NCBI RefSeq assembly: GCF_040802235.1
Contig: NC_133161.1
Coordinates: forward strand, 145,505,121 to 145,569,120
Reading direction: 5' to 3'
Origin: Manis javanica
Taxonomy: Eukaryota > Chordata > Mammalia > Pholidota > Manidae
DNA length: 64,000 nt
Of the stretch, positions 16,270-27,169 are shown one piece after another. The position numbers and the translations under genes are program-made. Position 1 is the first letter of the stretch, and each line of letters starts with the position of its first letter. Under the pieces are notes generated by a model. It was given only the letters and a program-made list of their open reading frames with translations, searched no databases and was not told the origin of the DNA.

Positions 16270-19045
16270 CCAGTCTTGGAAGAGCTCTTGGAGAAGACAG
16301 ATGTCCAGCGAGTTGAGAGAGAGGAGAGGGAGGGCAGGGGAAGGAGGAACGGCTCAGGGCCGAGCACTGCGGGCAGAGGGAGGATGGTGAGCCCCGGGGA
16401 GCCTGTGGGCAAAGCTGGGCAGACGTCTTGCCCCCTTGGTCACAGTGGGAAATTTGTCACAGCTCCAGATGGTTCCATTGTCTCATTTTTGCTTTCCTTC
16501 ATCTTGGTCTTCAGGGTGCGGCTGCTACATGGGCATGCCTGGCAGGGAGGGCTGGCATCTGAGTGGGCAGGAAGCCCGCACTCCAGTGTGGTGACAGGCG
16601 CAACTTGCAGTTTCTGTGGCTGGACTGGTGATTAGGGAAGTTCCAGGCCTTGTGATCACTGTGTCAGAGATACACACAACGGGGAGAGACCTAGATGGAA
16701 CGGATCCAGAGACGGAAACAGAGACAGGGAAGCTGCCTGGGGACCCTCGGAACCACTGGGTGCAGGAGAATCACAGGTGGAAGGGGAAGGAGCCACCCCG
16801 GGCCAGCCCCAGCCCCAGCCCCAGCCCCGGCCCCGGCCCCAGCAGGAACCTGGTTAATGTCCACACACCTCCACTTCCTGCCTGACTCTCCCTGCTGAGG
16901 GTAGTAGGGCTCGGAAGGGGGACCGACCTCCCTTCCGAACATCTCTCTGCTCTGTTTAGGTGGTGACTTGGGCTTGCGTGGGGAGTTTTTGGAATCTTAG
17001 CTGGGTAGAACCCCTGAGGGGTTCGGGCAGGAGGGAATCACACAGATTTGCATCTGAAATAGACCAGTAAGCAAGAGTGTGGGGATGACTAGCCAGGGCG
17101 ACTCTCTAGGTAAGCGGCAAAATCAAAATCCCGGTCTCCTGACTGAAGCTCAGCTCTGCCTGACAAGCCACAGTGGCCAAGCCTGTGGAACGATGAAGAT
17201 ACCGTGAGTGTCACGCACATCAGCCTTGAGGACAGAGGGAGAAGTATGGACCCCCCATGTGGGGGGGTCTCCCCTGCTAATTCCCTTGAAGCAGCAGGGG
17301 CTGAGAGCTTTCCCACGCCTACAGCTCTACCTGGGCCACCATTCTTGGTCAGTGACCAAGGTTCACAAGGCTGCTGGGAGGACCCCGTGGGCCTGAGAAA
17401 TGGGAGCCCTAGTCGGCCCCAGCTTGGCCACCGCCTGCTGCGTGCCCTCAGACCAGTCCCTTTACCTCTACTCGCCATTGATAAGATTGGAACAATTGTA
17501 ACTTTCCTAGGCTGTTATAAGGCCATATACAAAAGTGTTTGACAACTGATGAAGGCTTCCCAATTAAGAAGGGGGTGCCGGGTAGCAGTGAGCAGTAGAA
17601 AGGCCACACACCGACTGGAGGGAGCCAGGCCCCTTCTCCCGTTGTCTGTGTGCACTCAGTCTTGGCCTCTCTCCAGGCTGCATGTTGTGCTGAGCCCCAC
17701 CCCATCCTAGGGTGACTGGGCCCTTTGGCTGTACTTAGGACCCCTCCCCGCTCCAAGGTGATTCCTAAGAAAATCGCCTCATCGGGAAGGGTGACGACCT
17801 AGTCTCTTGTCATTTGTGAACCTGGGATGCAGGAAGCTAAGAAGAGAACATTGAAAAGAACATCCCATGTTATTTCAAGAAATAGCTGTGTCTTCTTTCT
17901 GTAGGCCTCATGACTGACTGCTTCAGCTTTTAGCGGTGTCATTTCCCTTTAATTCTAAACTTAACAGCAGTGCAATCCCCCATCCCATCCCGAGGCAGGA
18001 ATTCTGTGTGCCTTTGCAGATAGCTTGTGGTTTCTCCCCAAGGAGCCTCACAGGCCCAGAGCCATGCTGGTGGTCTCACCTCTTAATGTCTCCTTTTGGT
18101 AGCCTCTGTCTGTGGCTGTTTACTTCAAGTGTGGACGTAGGGCCCATAACTTTAAAAGTTGCTGCTGGAGGCATGTGGAGAAATAGTTTATAGCTACTTC
18201 AGGCAGCAGCCACTCGGAGCTCCCACTCGTTCGGTCCAGTTCTGCAAACCTTCCTGGAGCTTCTGGCAGTCACTGTGGCAGGGAGAGACCAGCTAATGCC
18301 CCACCTTTGGGAATCTCCAGGCCTCCCTGAACACCTCTTGCCCCCAGAGCAAGGAGGGGCCTTCCTTCCGTTGCTCAAAGCCCGCTTCTTCTTCTTCTGT
18401 TTTGTCTTCACATGATTCACAGCAGGAATATCAATATCCTTCGAGGGAAATTCCTAGCCCCATCCCAAGGTAGAGCCTGGCTCCGGGGGGCCACGTAGGG
18501 CTGGCCATTGGCATAGACCCTTATCTGCCTTACGCCTAGATAACAGTGCAGGAGAGAAAGGAGCGTCCCAGGGTGGCTCCTCCCCTCCCCCTCCTGCCCT
18601 TGTCTGGGCACCTGCTCTTCTGTGAGTGACACTGGGACAAAGAACAATGATTTTCCTATGTGGGATGGGACAGCCTAAACTCTGACTCGGGGAAAACCAT
18701 TTCTCTAGCCCCCCAGGGCCACGGTTCTGCTAAGGAGGTACTCAGTTGACAATGCCTAACAAAACCCCCAGCACCCTAGCCTGAGGCAGCTGCCTGGGAC
18801 CCCCTGCTGATGTCGGGGGCTTTGTCCAGAATGATGGGCATGCATTACTTTACGGTGACGTGGCTAAGGCAGTTCATCCAGGGCAGAAGGAGGCTCCCAC
18901 CTAAAGACAAATCCTCATTACCCCTCCATGATGTAGGAATTGCCTGAAACCCTTTGCATTATAGTTTTTAATTTCAAGAATGTAAAGCTTCCCATCCCAC
19001 TGTACCTCTAGTAGCAGCAAGGGTCCTGGGTGGGAAGAACTAGGC
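16270..19045. other. Intergenic, mostly unique
   Basis: Holds a CCCCAG hexamer array (16797-16845), an imperfect GC palindrome at 17249-17269, a MIR fragment at 17420-17540, and otherwise unique sequence. No coding exon is supported. Confidence 0.5.
16797..16845 (+). repeat. CCCCAG/CCCCGG hexanucleotide microsatellite
   Basis: About seven consecutive six-base units (CCCCAG, CCCCGG). The C-rich strand implies a G-rich partner that could form quadruplex structure. Confidence 0.8.
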
Positions 19046-19049
19046 CTGG

Positions 19050-19260
19050 GGTCCAAGCCCCAGGCTGTCACCTGTTATCTGTGACAAGTCACAAATTCCC
19101 CAGGCCTCAGACTTCTTAGCTGCAAAACAAAAAGACAACCTCTTCTTCTAGCCCATCGGGTGTTGAGAGGGTTTACGTGCACAGACGTTTGCTAAGCGCC
19201 CTTGACAAGGCACTGACCTCATCACATGCATGTACTTTCAGGGGATTTAAACCTGCCGTA
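19050..19260 (+). repeat. MIR, degraded
   Basis: CTGTGACAAGTCACAAATTC and CCTCAGACTTCTTAGCTGCA, then GTTTACGTGCACAGACG, in MIR order. Confidence 0.55.
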
Positions 19261-19264
19261 AATA

Positions 19265-20730
19265 ACTTTGATGTGGGCTCAGAAGGACCAGCTTAGATAT
19301 GAGTTGTTCTGTAACCTCTACAAAAATCACACATGCAGGATGTCAGTCCCGTTGCTGGTTTTCTAGTGGACTGGGTCTCCTCTCTGCTGCCAGGCCAAGC
19401 ACATTTTGACCAGCTCGCAATCTCTTCCTGACTGAAATGATTAAAACCTCTTCTCCCTGCCTCTCAGGGCTCCGGGACATCTCCGTGTCCCCTTGGGGAA
19501 TCCCTGGACAGAGGTCAATTCATCTGTCCTCCTGTTTCTGTTACAGCACTTTCCCCAGGACCTATTGGAAATAAGGCCTCTTCTCTTTCACAGAATTAAA
19601 TGGCAAGCACAAGAAGTGGTAACTGAAGGTCAGCTGGGGATAGTGAACTGTGACTGTGCACATGTGCCCAGCGGACGGGTGTGTGAGAGAAGGGCGTGGG
19701 AGAGGGAAGCTATACCGTTCTAGGCTGCCGTTGAAGTTCTTATGATTTTTAAGGAAACAAAAGTCAGAGAGGAAGAGCTAATTTAGATAATGGCAGGTTC
19801 ACACCTCGCCCTCAAATTCATTCTGTGGCCATCTGACCTTTTGGGACCGAAGAACAAGTCAGGTGATGCTCTTTGCACTTTTTTTCCAAACTCTTTTTCA
19901 CAAGCCAACAGTGGGGGGCTGCTGCAGAGAGGTTCTGCTCATCTCTCTGGCGGCCAGTAGCCGACCTCCTTTCCACCCTCACTAACCTGCCCCTCTCTCC
20001 GGCCCCAGCCCCTCCTCCCAGACACCAAAGGAACCCAAGCGGAAAATTCTCAGGACCTGTGAGAGGAAAATTCACATTCTTCTGCATCTTTTTAGAGTTC
20101 TTGTGCATGGTGAGGTTATTTTTACACTTCTAAAAATTTAGGTAAACAAATTTTTGACACATATCAATTCTTTGATTAAGTAATAAATGTTCAGAAATAT
20201 ATATGCTCTTAGTCAACACTTCAGTGCATGGGATGAAGTTCCAGGTGACTCATGCTTAAAGTTCCAAATCTGTAGAAGTTCTAAGCCTAATTTTTAAATT
20301 TCTAAAGCCTAAGTGAACAAATGCTCTGGGGTTCATGAAAGTCTTATACACACTCACTGCCTGTGTCCACATTTATAAATTATAGAAGGGTTTCCATGTG
20401 AGCACCCCTGCCATCCACGAGCAAATACAAGGATGGGATAATTCCAGCTGTAGGCCACTGTGGAGGCTGCCAGGTGTTAGGGCACAGCTGTGTCCCCCTG
20501 TGAGCGATCCAGGACCCAAGACAGCCAGGGTGGGGTCCACGATGGCCCCCCACTGCCAGTGCTCTTGGTGTAGAAATGACTAGAAATGGCAAAAAGTACC
20601 CTGATGGGTTTGTGTTTGGCAGCAAGATGGGCTGCTGGCTTTGGAAGCAGAGGCCTTATTATCCGGACCCCACTGTTCCCCCCAATGGCTCTCAGCACCT
20701 CCATTTCCCCAGAGAAAGGCCCTCTGAGAA
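19265..20730. other. Intergenic, unique
   Basis: AT-rich around 20090-20400. No repeat family or exon is recognised. Confidence 0.45.
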
Positions 20731-20734
20731 TGTT

Positions 20735-21140
20735 TATTCATTCAGCAAATAGTTATCAATCCAGGCTTCATTCCAGGCAGAGCAAGCAGTCCAAACCCCT
20801 GCCACACTGAGTGTTCAGGCTGAAGGAGGCGACAGATGTCAGTAATTAGTAATTAGATAAACAGGTCGTGTGTCGGATGGTGATAAATGCTACAGAGAAC
20901 AGTAAAGTAAGGGCGTGGTAGAGGGAAGGGGAGAGGGGTTGCAGTCTTGGATAGGTCGGTTGGGAAGGCCTCCCCCAGTAGGTGACATCTGAATGAAGTT
21001 TTCAGGAATGGCAGGAGCCAGGGAATGTGCTATGTGGATATGTGGGTGAGGGGCATACTGAGCAGTGGGAATAGCATGTGCAAAGGCCCTGAGGTGGGAG
21101 CAAACAGCAAGGCCAGCATTGGGGTGGAGGCCAGTTAGTG
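20735..21140 (-). repeat. L2, long 3' portion
   Basis: TTATTCATTCAGCAAATAGT, GATGGTGATAAATGCTACAG, GTTGGGAAGGCCTCCCCCAG and TGCAAAGGCCCTGAGGTGGG keep the reversed L2 order. Confidence 0.85.
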
Positions 21141-21489
21141 AGGCTCACCTGGCTATGGGTTGGCTCCTGTGTGGGGAGCATGGCTGTGGCTGATAGACAG
21201 AGGGCTAGAGGATGCTTGGCCCCTCCCATTTCCCCTTGAGAATACTCACTGCAGGACGGAGAGTGAAACGTGGGCTCTTCTTCCTGCAGCCTTGTCCTGC
21301 CTCCAGCAGCTTTAAAATACACCCCCACCCCTACTCTCATTCTGGCCTCTTGCCCTCAGCCTCTCCACTCTTTCTTCTTGAATGCCCCCTTTCTCTTTCT
21401 TCTCCCCCAAATCTGAAGCGTCTGGTCACAGAGAGAGTTGGTTGGAAGGGGGTGGAGGGTGGGAGTGAGGAGAAAGGTCAAACTTGGGA

Positions 21490-21990
21490 GGTTTATTCCA
21501 TTCCTGGAGCTGCTGTAACAAATCACCACAAATTTGGTGGCTTAAAATAGTGGAAAGTTGTTCTCTTACAGTCCTGGAGGCCAGAAGTCGGACACTGGTT
21601 TCCCTAAGGTGAAAGCAAGGTGCTGGCGGGGCTGCACTCCCTCCAGACTCTGTAGGAGGGACCCCTCCCAGCCTCGTCCAGCTTCGGCGGGCAGCCATGT
21701 TCCATGGCTTGTGGCCACATCCCTCCGGTATCTGCTGCTGTCTTCATGCTGCTGTCTCTTGTGTGTGTATGTGTGTGAAATCTCTGTCTCTTTTTAATCA
21801 CACAGATTTCTTAAGAACCTAAAAGTGATTGCATTCAGGACTCAGCCTGCTAATCTAGCATAATCTCCTTACCTCAAGATCCTTAATCACATCTGTGGAT
21901 ATCCTGTTTCCATAAAAGGTAACATTCACAGGCTCCAGGGATTAGACCTGGATATCTTCTGGGGAGCCATTTTTCACCCATTTTCAGCAT
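21490..21990 (-). mobile_element. MLT1-like MaLR LTR, solo and degraded
   Basis: GAGCTGCTGTAACAAATCAC, GTGGCTTAAAATAG, GTCCTGGAGGCCAGAAGTC and GGCTCCAGGGATTAGACCTG are arranged as in reversed MLT1 LTRs. This is an old LTR-retrotransposon remnant with no coding content. Confidence 0.7.
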
Positions 21991-21999
21991 TCATTTCCG

Positions 22000-22300
22000 T
22001 ATTATTCAATATTCTTTTATTTCACATGTATTTCTTGAGCATTTACTCAATGCCAGATGCTGCAGGAAGCAGGGAATACGCTGTGAGCAAAGCAGAGACC
22101 TCCTGGGTTTACAGTTCAGAAGGGGAGATGAATGTTAATAAATAAGCACCCAAATAGCAGGCAGAATTGCAACAGTGGTAGGTGCTGTGCAGCCCTGTCA
22201 TGGGAGGAACCAGGAGGGGTAACCAGGGACAGAGGGGAGGGCAGAGCGTTCCGGGCAGAGGGGACAGATGGCAGAACCTGGGTATGACCAGCACCTTCAG
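22000..22300 (-). repeat. L2, 3' portion
   Basis: TTCTTGAGCATTTACTCAAT, GCCAGATGCTGCAGGAAGCA and CAGTTCAGAAGGGGAGATGA match reversed L2. Confidence 0.75.
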
Positions 22301-22304
22301 GGAG

Positions 22305-24115
22305 GGGGCATTGGGTTTCAGGAACTGTGTGCAGGTCAGTATATGCCACCTCCCCACTCTTTGCCCCAGTCCTGGCCAATGGCCACTGCTCAGTGTCCAG
22401 GGACCCTTCCTCTCTCCTCTTCCCTCAGGCCCCATCCTTCAACTTCCTGCCCACAGTGGCATGTGGTTTAGCAAGGAAACCCCCTGAGCTGGGTGTTAGG
22501 GCAGACCTCTGAACTTTGGTTGAGAAAACTTGTGGAAGTGCCTAGTGGGTGGCGGACACTGTGTCAGCAGTTACAGGCACTAGGATGAGCATCCGACACC
22601 ATCCTGGTCCTGGGGCAAGAAGCTCGTAGGGTGGAGGGGGACATGCTGAATAGCGTGCATGTGAGATCAGCTGTCAGCCTGGCTTGAATCTCACTTCTAT
22701 TACTTGCAACGTGATCCTGGGGGAATGACTTCACGCTCTTTCAGGAGCACCTAAGTCAAGTCAACAAACAGTTCATGTTGTCCCACTGTGGGTAGGTGTT
22801 AGGCCGGGTGCTGGCAGCCCTCAGAGAGCTGTCTGACAGGGGGCAGAACCCTGAGGTGGGATGTTTCCTCTCCTAGGAGGCCAGCTGTAGTTCTGACGGC
22901 TATATGCCTGATCCCAATTGGTTCCCAGGGCACATGCCCGCAAGCGGTTCCTGCCCCCGTGCCCCACGCCGGGCACAGAGCTCCCGGAGATGGCAGGCGG
23001 AGTGAGGAGATGTGCGGCCTGGAAGGGTGGGCCATCTGCACTTCCTTCCGCCGCCTCCTCCCTCCTTCTGCAGAGTATTTACCAGTGTTTTCAGAGAACC
23101 GCCCTGAGGACCACTAGCCATTCCAGTCCCCCTGAGGGACGCCCGACTTGTGGAGCCCTGTTTGACCAACAGTTTCCATCTCCCCTTCACTGATCGGCCG
23201 CTGTTACCACGTGTTTCTACTTAACCTTTGCAACGGCAGTGGTAGTTTCCCCCCGACTCATCCAAGGTAGGATCGGACAACTTGCCAACTCACTGTCCTG
23301 TGTTCGGCAAATAACTTCACACATCCAGGCCTCCATTTCTACGGCCAAGTGAGGATATAAGACCTTCCTTGCCATCCTTCCAGGGCTTTTGTAAAAGTCA
23401 AACGAGATTCTGCCCTAAGTCCTGTTTCTCACCCCTTTGGGGTGCCTGTTGTGAGGCCTAGGGGTGGGGGTGAGGCGCAAATCTGGAGTGTTGCGTGGCT
23501 GAGCGCCCTAACATTGGTGAGCCTTACTGTTCAGCGGTACCCACAATCCTCCTCCAGGGGCTGTGGCGGGGGCAGGTGGGCTAACTGCCCAGAAACCGTC
23601 TTGTTTGGTTTCTTTTCCAACCATAGCGGCTTCTGAGACTTGAGCTCCCTCTCTGCTCTCTCACCTTTTAGCATCTGGGTGGGGGATTTTGTTCCAAGTG
23701 TGAAATAGGCCTTGAGATGTCTCAGGTCTTCCTAGGTGTGTGAGGGGCTGTTTTTGTCCTTTGGTGAGGAGGCTGCTTTCTGTGTTAGCAGCGCATTTGA
23801 CTGTGGCCCCTCATACCCTGGGGCTGCCCTGAGGGCCAGAGTCTCTCCACCTGCGCCTGAGAGTTCACAGGAAATCGTGGACCTGGATCTGGGGTAGGCT
23901 CTGCGGCAAGCCAACCTCAGTGCCCAGACAGCACACAGCCAGGCCCAGCAGGCCAGGAGGGATAGGGAACCAGGGAGACTGTCTGAGAAATGTGTGCAGG
24001 GGAGGATGCAGAGCCAGGCTCACCTAACAGCACAAAACCTGGGTGGACAGAGAATACATGGACATTCACTCCGAGTTTTAGGCTCTGGTGTGTCCAGCAC
24101 ATGCAGGAATCCAGT
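22305..24115. other. Intergenic with scattered MIR fragments
   Basis: MIR pieces lie near 22665-22760 and 23290-23420 (both plus). A CTCF-like core sits near 22833-22846. The rest is unique with no supported exon. Confidence 0.45.
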
Positions 24116-24119
24116 GGGG

Positions 24120-24290
24120 TTCATGGACAGAGAAACTCTGTGAGTGTCCGTTTGCTTATCCATGAAATAGGTTTAGTAATACTCATTGCACAAGGTGATT
24201 GCAAGGATTAAATAAGACGCAAAAAGGTGTCTAGCATATTGCACGGTACACAGTAAGTGTCCAACAAATGTTAGATAAGGGAAGATCCAG
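24120..24290 (+). repeat. MIR 3' half
   Basis: GCTTATCCATGAAATAGGTT, AAGGATTAAATAAGACGC and CACAGTAAGTGTCCAACAAA in MIR order. Confidence 0.75.
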
Positions 24291-24489
24291 TTCAGGTAAT
24301 GGTGGAAAAACTTGTATTGGAAAAACCCTCTGGCTGATAAGAGTGATAAACTCTGAATAAAATATGAAAAATCCCAGCTGGGAAGGAGAGACACATCTCA
24401 TGTAGAAAAATTCTAAATCGTTTCTGTGAATAGTCTACCCTCACTGGGAATGGTAGGGGGGCATCACTCCAGCTCCTTACATGTGAGCT

Positions 24490-25240
24490 GCACACAGTGA
24501 CTTCCTGCTAAAGTGGACAGTGTGGAAAAGGGCAGGGGTGGGGTGTTGAGGCGGGGACTAACTTTACAGTGGAAAAAACCGACAAACCCTGACTTAGCCA
24601 GGTGGTCAAGGTCAACAGCAGGGATTAGGCACATCAGAAGTATCTACCCTCGGTGTGATGGGATGAGAATGGCACTTAATTTTGTGGTCTTCCTCCCCAA
24701 AGCCCACAATCCCAGTGGACCCCCGAGGAAGACATCAAACAAATACCAATAGAGAGGAACTCTTCAAGGCACCTGCCCAGTCCTCCTCCACACTGTCAAG
24801 GTCGAAAGAACAAGGGAAGTTGGAGAAACTGTTGTAGCCAAGAGGGGCTTAAGGGGACGTGAATGACAGCTAATGTAATCTGGCACCGTGGATGGGATCC
24901 TGGAACAGAAAAGGGACCTTAAGTAAATACTAAGGAAATATGAATGAATATTGACTTTGATTCATTAATTGTAACCAACTGTTCTCATATTAATAACAGG
25001 AGAAACCGGGTGTGGGTATATGGGGGCTCTCTGTACTATTCTCAATTTTTTGGGTAAATCTAAAACCTAAGAAATGAATGTTAAGAATATATCTATGTAA
25101 AAAATGTATATATATGTATACAGATCATCTAATCTATGAAAACAATCATGAAAATGTGTCAACAATTGAATCTGTGTGAAATATACATAGTTCTTTGTAT
25201 TATTTTTGCAACACAGCTGAAAGCTTGAAATCATTTTTTT
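24490..25240 (+). mobile_element. L1 (old L1M type) 3' untranslated region
   Basis: GTGGTCTTCCTCCCCAAAGC, CACTGTCAAGGTCGAAAGAA, GATGGGATCCTGGAACAGAA and GGGGGCTCTCTGTACTATTC are in L1M 3' UTR order, followed by an A-rich tract. No ORF survives. Confidence 0.8.
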
Positions 25241-25254
25241 TGAAGTTATATAAT

Positions 25255-25830
25255 CCGTAAAAAAAAAAACAAAAAACAGAAAAAACCCCCAAACCCAACC
25301 ATTTTGAAGATACTAGACAGCAAGCAAAGCGGGCAGAATCTAGAGGGTCATGTTTTTCAAAAGGAGGAAGGAAAACTAGGAAAGGTCCCTAAGAGCTCGG
25401 TCCAGTTCACGGTGGCACCCAGGGCACTAGAGTTCAACATAACAGTGACTCTTGGCTGAGAACTGAGCCAGGGGTCAAGGTTTAGGCTGCCAGAGAAGCT
25501 GGAAATTGAGAAGGAAATGCATGGAGAAGAACGGAGCTGCAGACTAGGGGGCCCCCAGCTGCCTACAAACACCCCTTAAATTTTACCTGACTTCTGTGCT
25601 GTGCATGCAGAGCCCAGGGAATCCAGCAGACAGTTGGAAGCAGAGATTCACAGTTCCTTAACGGGGGGCCAGAGCACTCCAATTTTCCATTTCTTCTTCT
25701 CTTAGTTTTGCTAAATGAGGGTTTTGTGTTTGTGTGTTTTGTTTTGTTTGAGGAATTTATTAATTTCATCCCAATTGTCAAAACTGTTCAAATAAAATTG
25801 CTCAAAATATAGCTTCAATATTTATATATT
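25255..25830. other. A-rich tract and unique sequence between L1 copies
   Basis: Begins with a run of A interrupted by C (25259-25290), probably the tail of the preceding L1. The remainder is not recognised. Confidence 0.4.
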
Positions 25831-26520
25831 GTCTATAGATTTGTGGTTAAAAAAGTAAACCTTTTTCATTCATTCCTGATATTAATAATCCATGCTTTCT
25901 TTTTTTATCAGTCTTATTTCTTCTTTTTTTATTAGTTCTAGGGGTTTATCAAATTAATCTTTTTAAAGAGCCAACTTTTGGCTTTGTAGATATATATAAT
26001 TTAAATCATTTTTTATTGAGGTATAATTGATTTACAACATTATATTAGTTTCAGTCATACGACATAATGTTTCAACATATATATTGCAAATAATCCCCAA
26101 TATTTAAGTCTAGTTACCATTTGTCACATAGTTATAGAAATTTTTTTTCTTGTGGTGAGAACTTTTAAGATATTTTTTATTCTGTATTTTCTATATATGA
26201 ACTTCTACTCATATTTATTATATCATTTATTCTACTTCAGGTTTGATTTTCTTTAAAAAAATCATCTTGGCATGGCAGCTTAGATCATTAATATTCAGTC
26301 TTTCTTATTTAAGGTTATAAATTTCCCTTTAGGTATTGTTTTAGCCACATCCCATAAGCTCAGTATGTCTTATCATTTGGTTAAAAATATTATTTTAAAA
26401 TTTCATTATGATTCTTTTGGCCCTTGGATTGCCTAGAAGTATATTATTTGCTTCCCTGGCAGTTGAAGATTTTCCAATGATCTCTTTTTTTATTGATTTG
26501 TAGCGTATACTCTGAATGAC
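25830..26520 (-). mobile_element. L1 ORF2 fragment, reverse orientation, interrupted
   Basis: The antisense L1 ORF2 landmark AGAGCCAACTTTTGGCTTTG is followed, after an inserted 3'-end fragment, by TTAGCCACATCCCATAAGCT and TTTGGCCCTTGGATTGCCTA. It is decayed, with no long frame. Confidence 0.75.
25990..26170 (-). mobile_element. L1M 3'-end fragment nested in another L1
   Basis: TTTATTGAGGTATAATTGAT, CAACATTATATTAGTTTCAG and TGTGGTGAGAACTTTTAAGA form the known reversed L1M terminal block, splitting the ORF2 copy around it. Confidence 0.7.
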
Positions 26521-27060
26521 TTCAGTTTTAAAAACTGGGGTATAATTGACACAACTGTGTAAGTTTAAAGTATTCAATGAACACCAAAGAATACAAACAC
26601 CAGATAATCTATATCACATCCATGATGTTCTCTGACCAAATGCAATGAACATAGTAGAAACAATCACCAAACATTTGGAAATGTAAAAACCATAAAACTA
26701 GAGGACTAGTGGTTCAAAGGGTGAATCATATGAGCGTTGATTTAGTACATTTGTATATTGCAGTATGATTGCCACCTTAGCCAACCTCCATCACTTCACA
26801 TCATTATCATTTCTTTCCTGTGGTGAGAACACTTAAGACTATGTCTCAGGCAGCTTTGAAGTTTATGATACCATATTGCTGGTGATAATCACTATCCTGT
26901 GCAATAAATCTCCAGGACTCATTTATCTGCCAATTGCAACTTTGTACCCTTGAACATTCCCCCATAACTATTTCAAGTTCTGAAATTTATCGAGGGTTAA
27001 TTTACAGCCCAGTCTGTGGTTAATTTTGGTGTTGGATGGTATTGCAAATGGTTTCAATAG
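26520..27060 (-). mobile_element. L1 3'-end mosaic
   Basis: GGGGTATAATTGACACAACT, AGTATGATTGCCACCTTAGC and CTGTGGTGAGAACACTTAAG show at least one further L1 terminal fragment broken by unidentified sequence. Confidence 0.6.
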
Positions 27061-27165
27061 AAAAACAGATAATTGGAAAATCTTCAATTGCCAAGGATGC
27101 GAATGAGGTACTTCTAAATAATCCAAGGGCCAAAACAAATCATAATGAAAATTAAATATAATATT
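27060..27165 (+). mobile_element. L1 ORF2 segment in inverted orientation
   Basis: The reverse complement of this segment matches 26400-26480 (about 80 bp, few mismatches), so the same ORF2 region is present in both orientations 0.7 kb apart. Confidence 0.75.
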
Positions 27166-27169
27166 TTTA

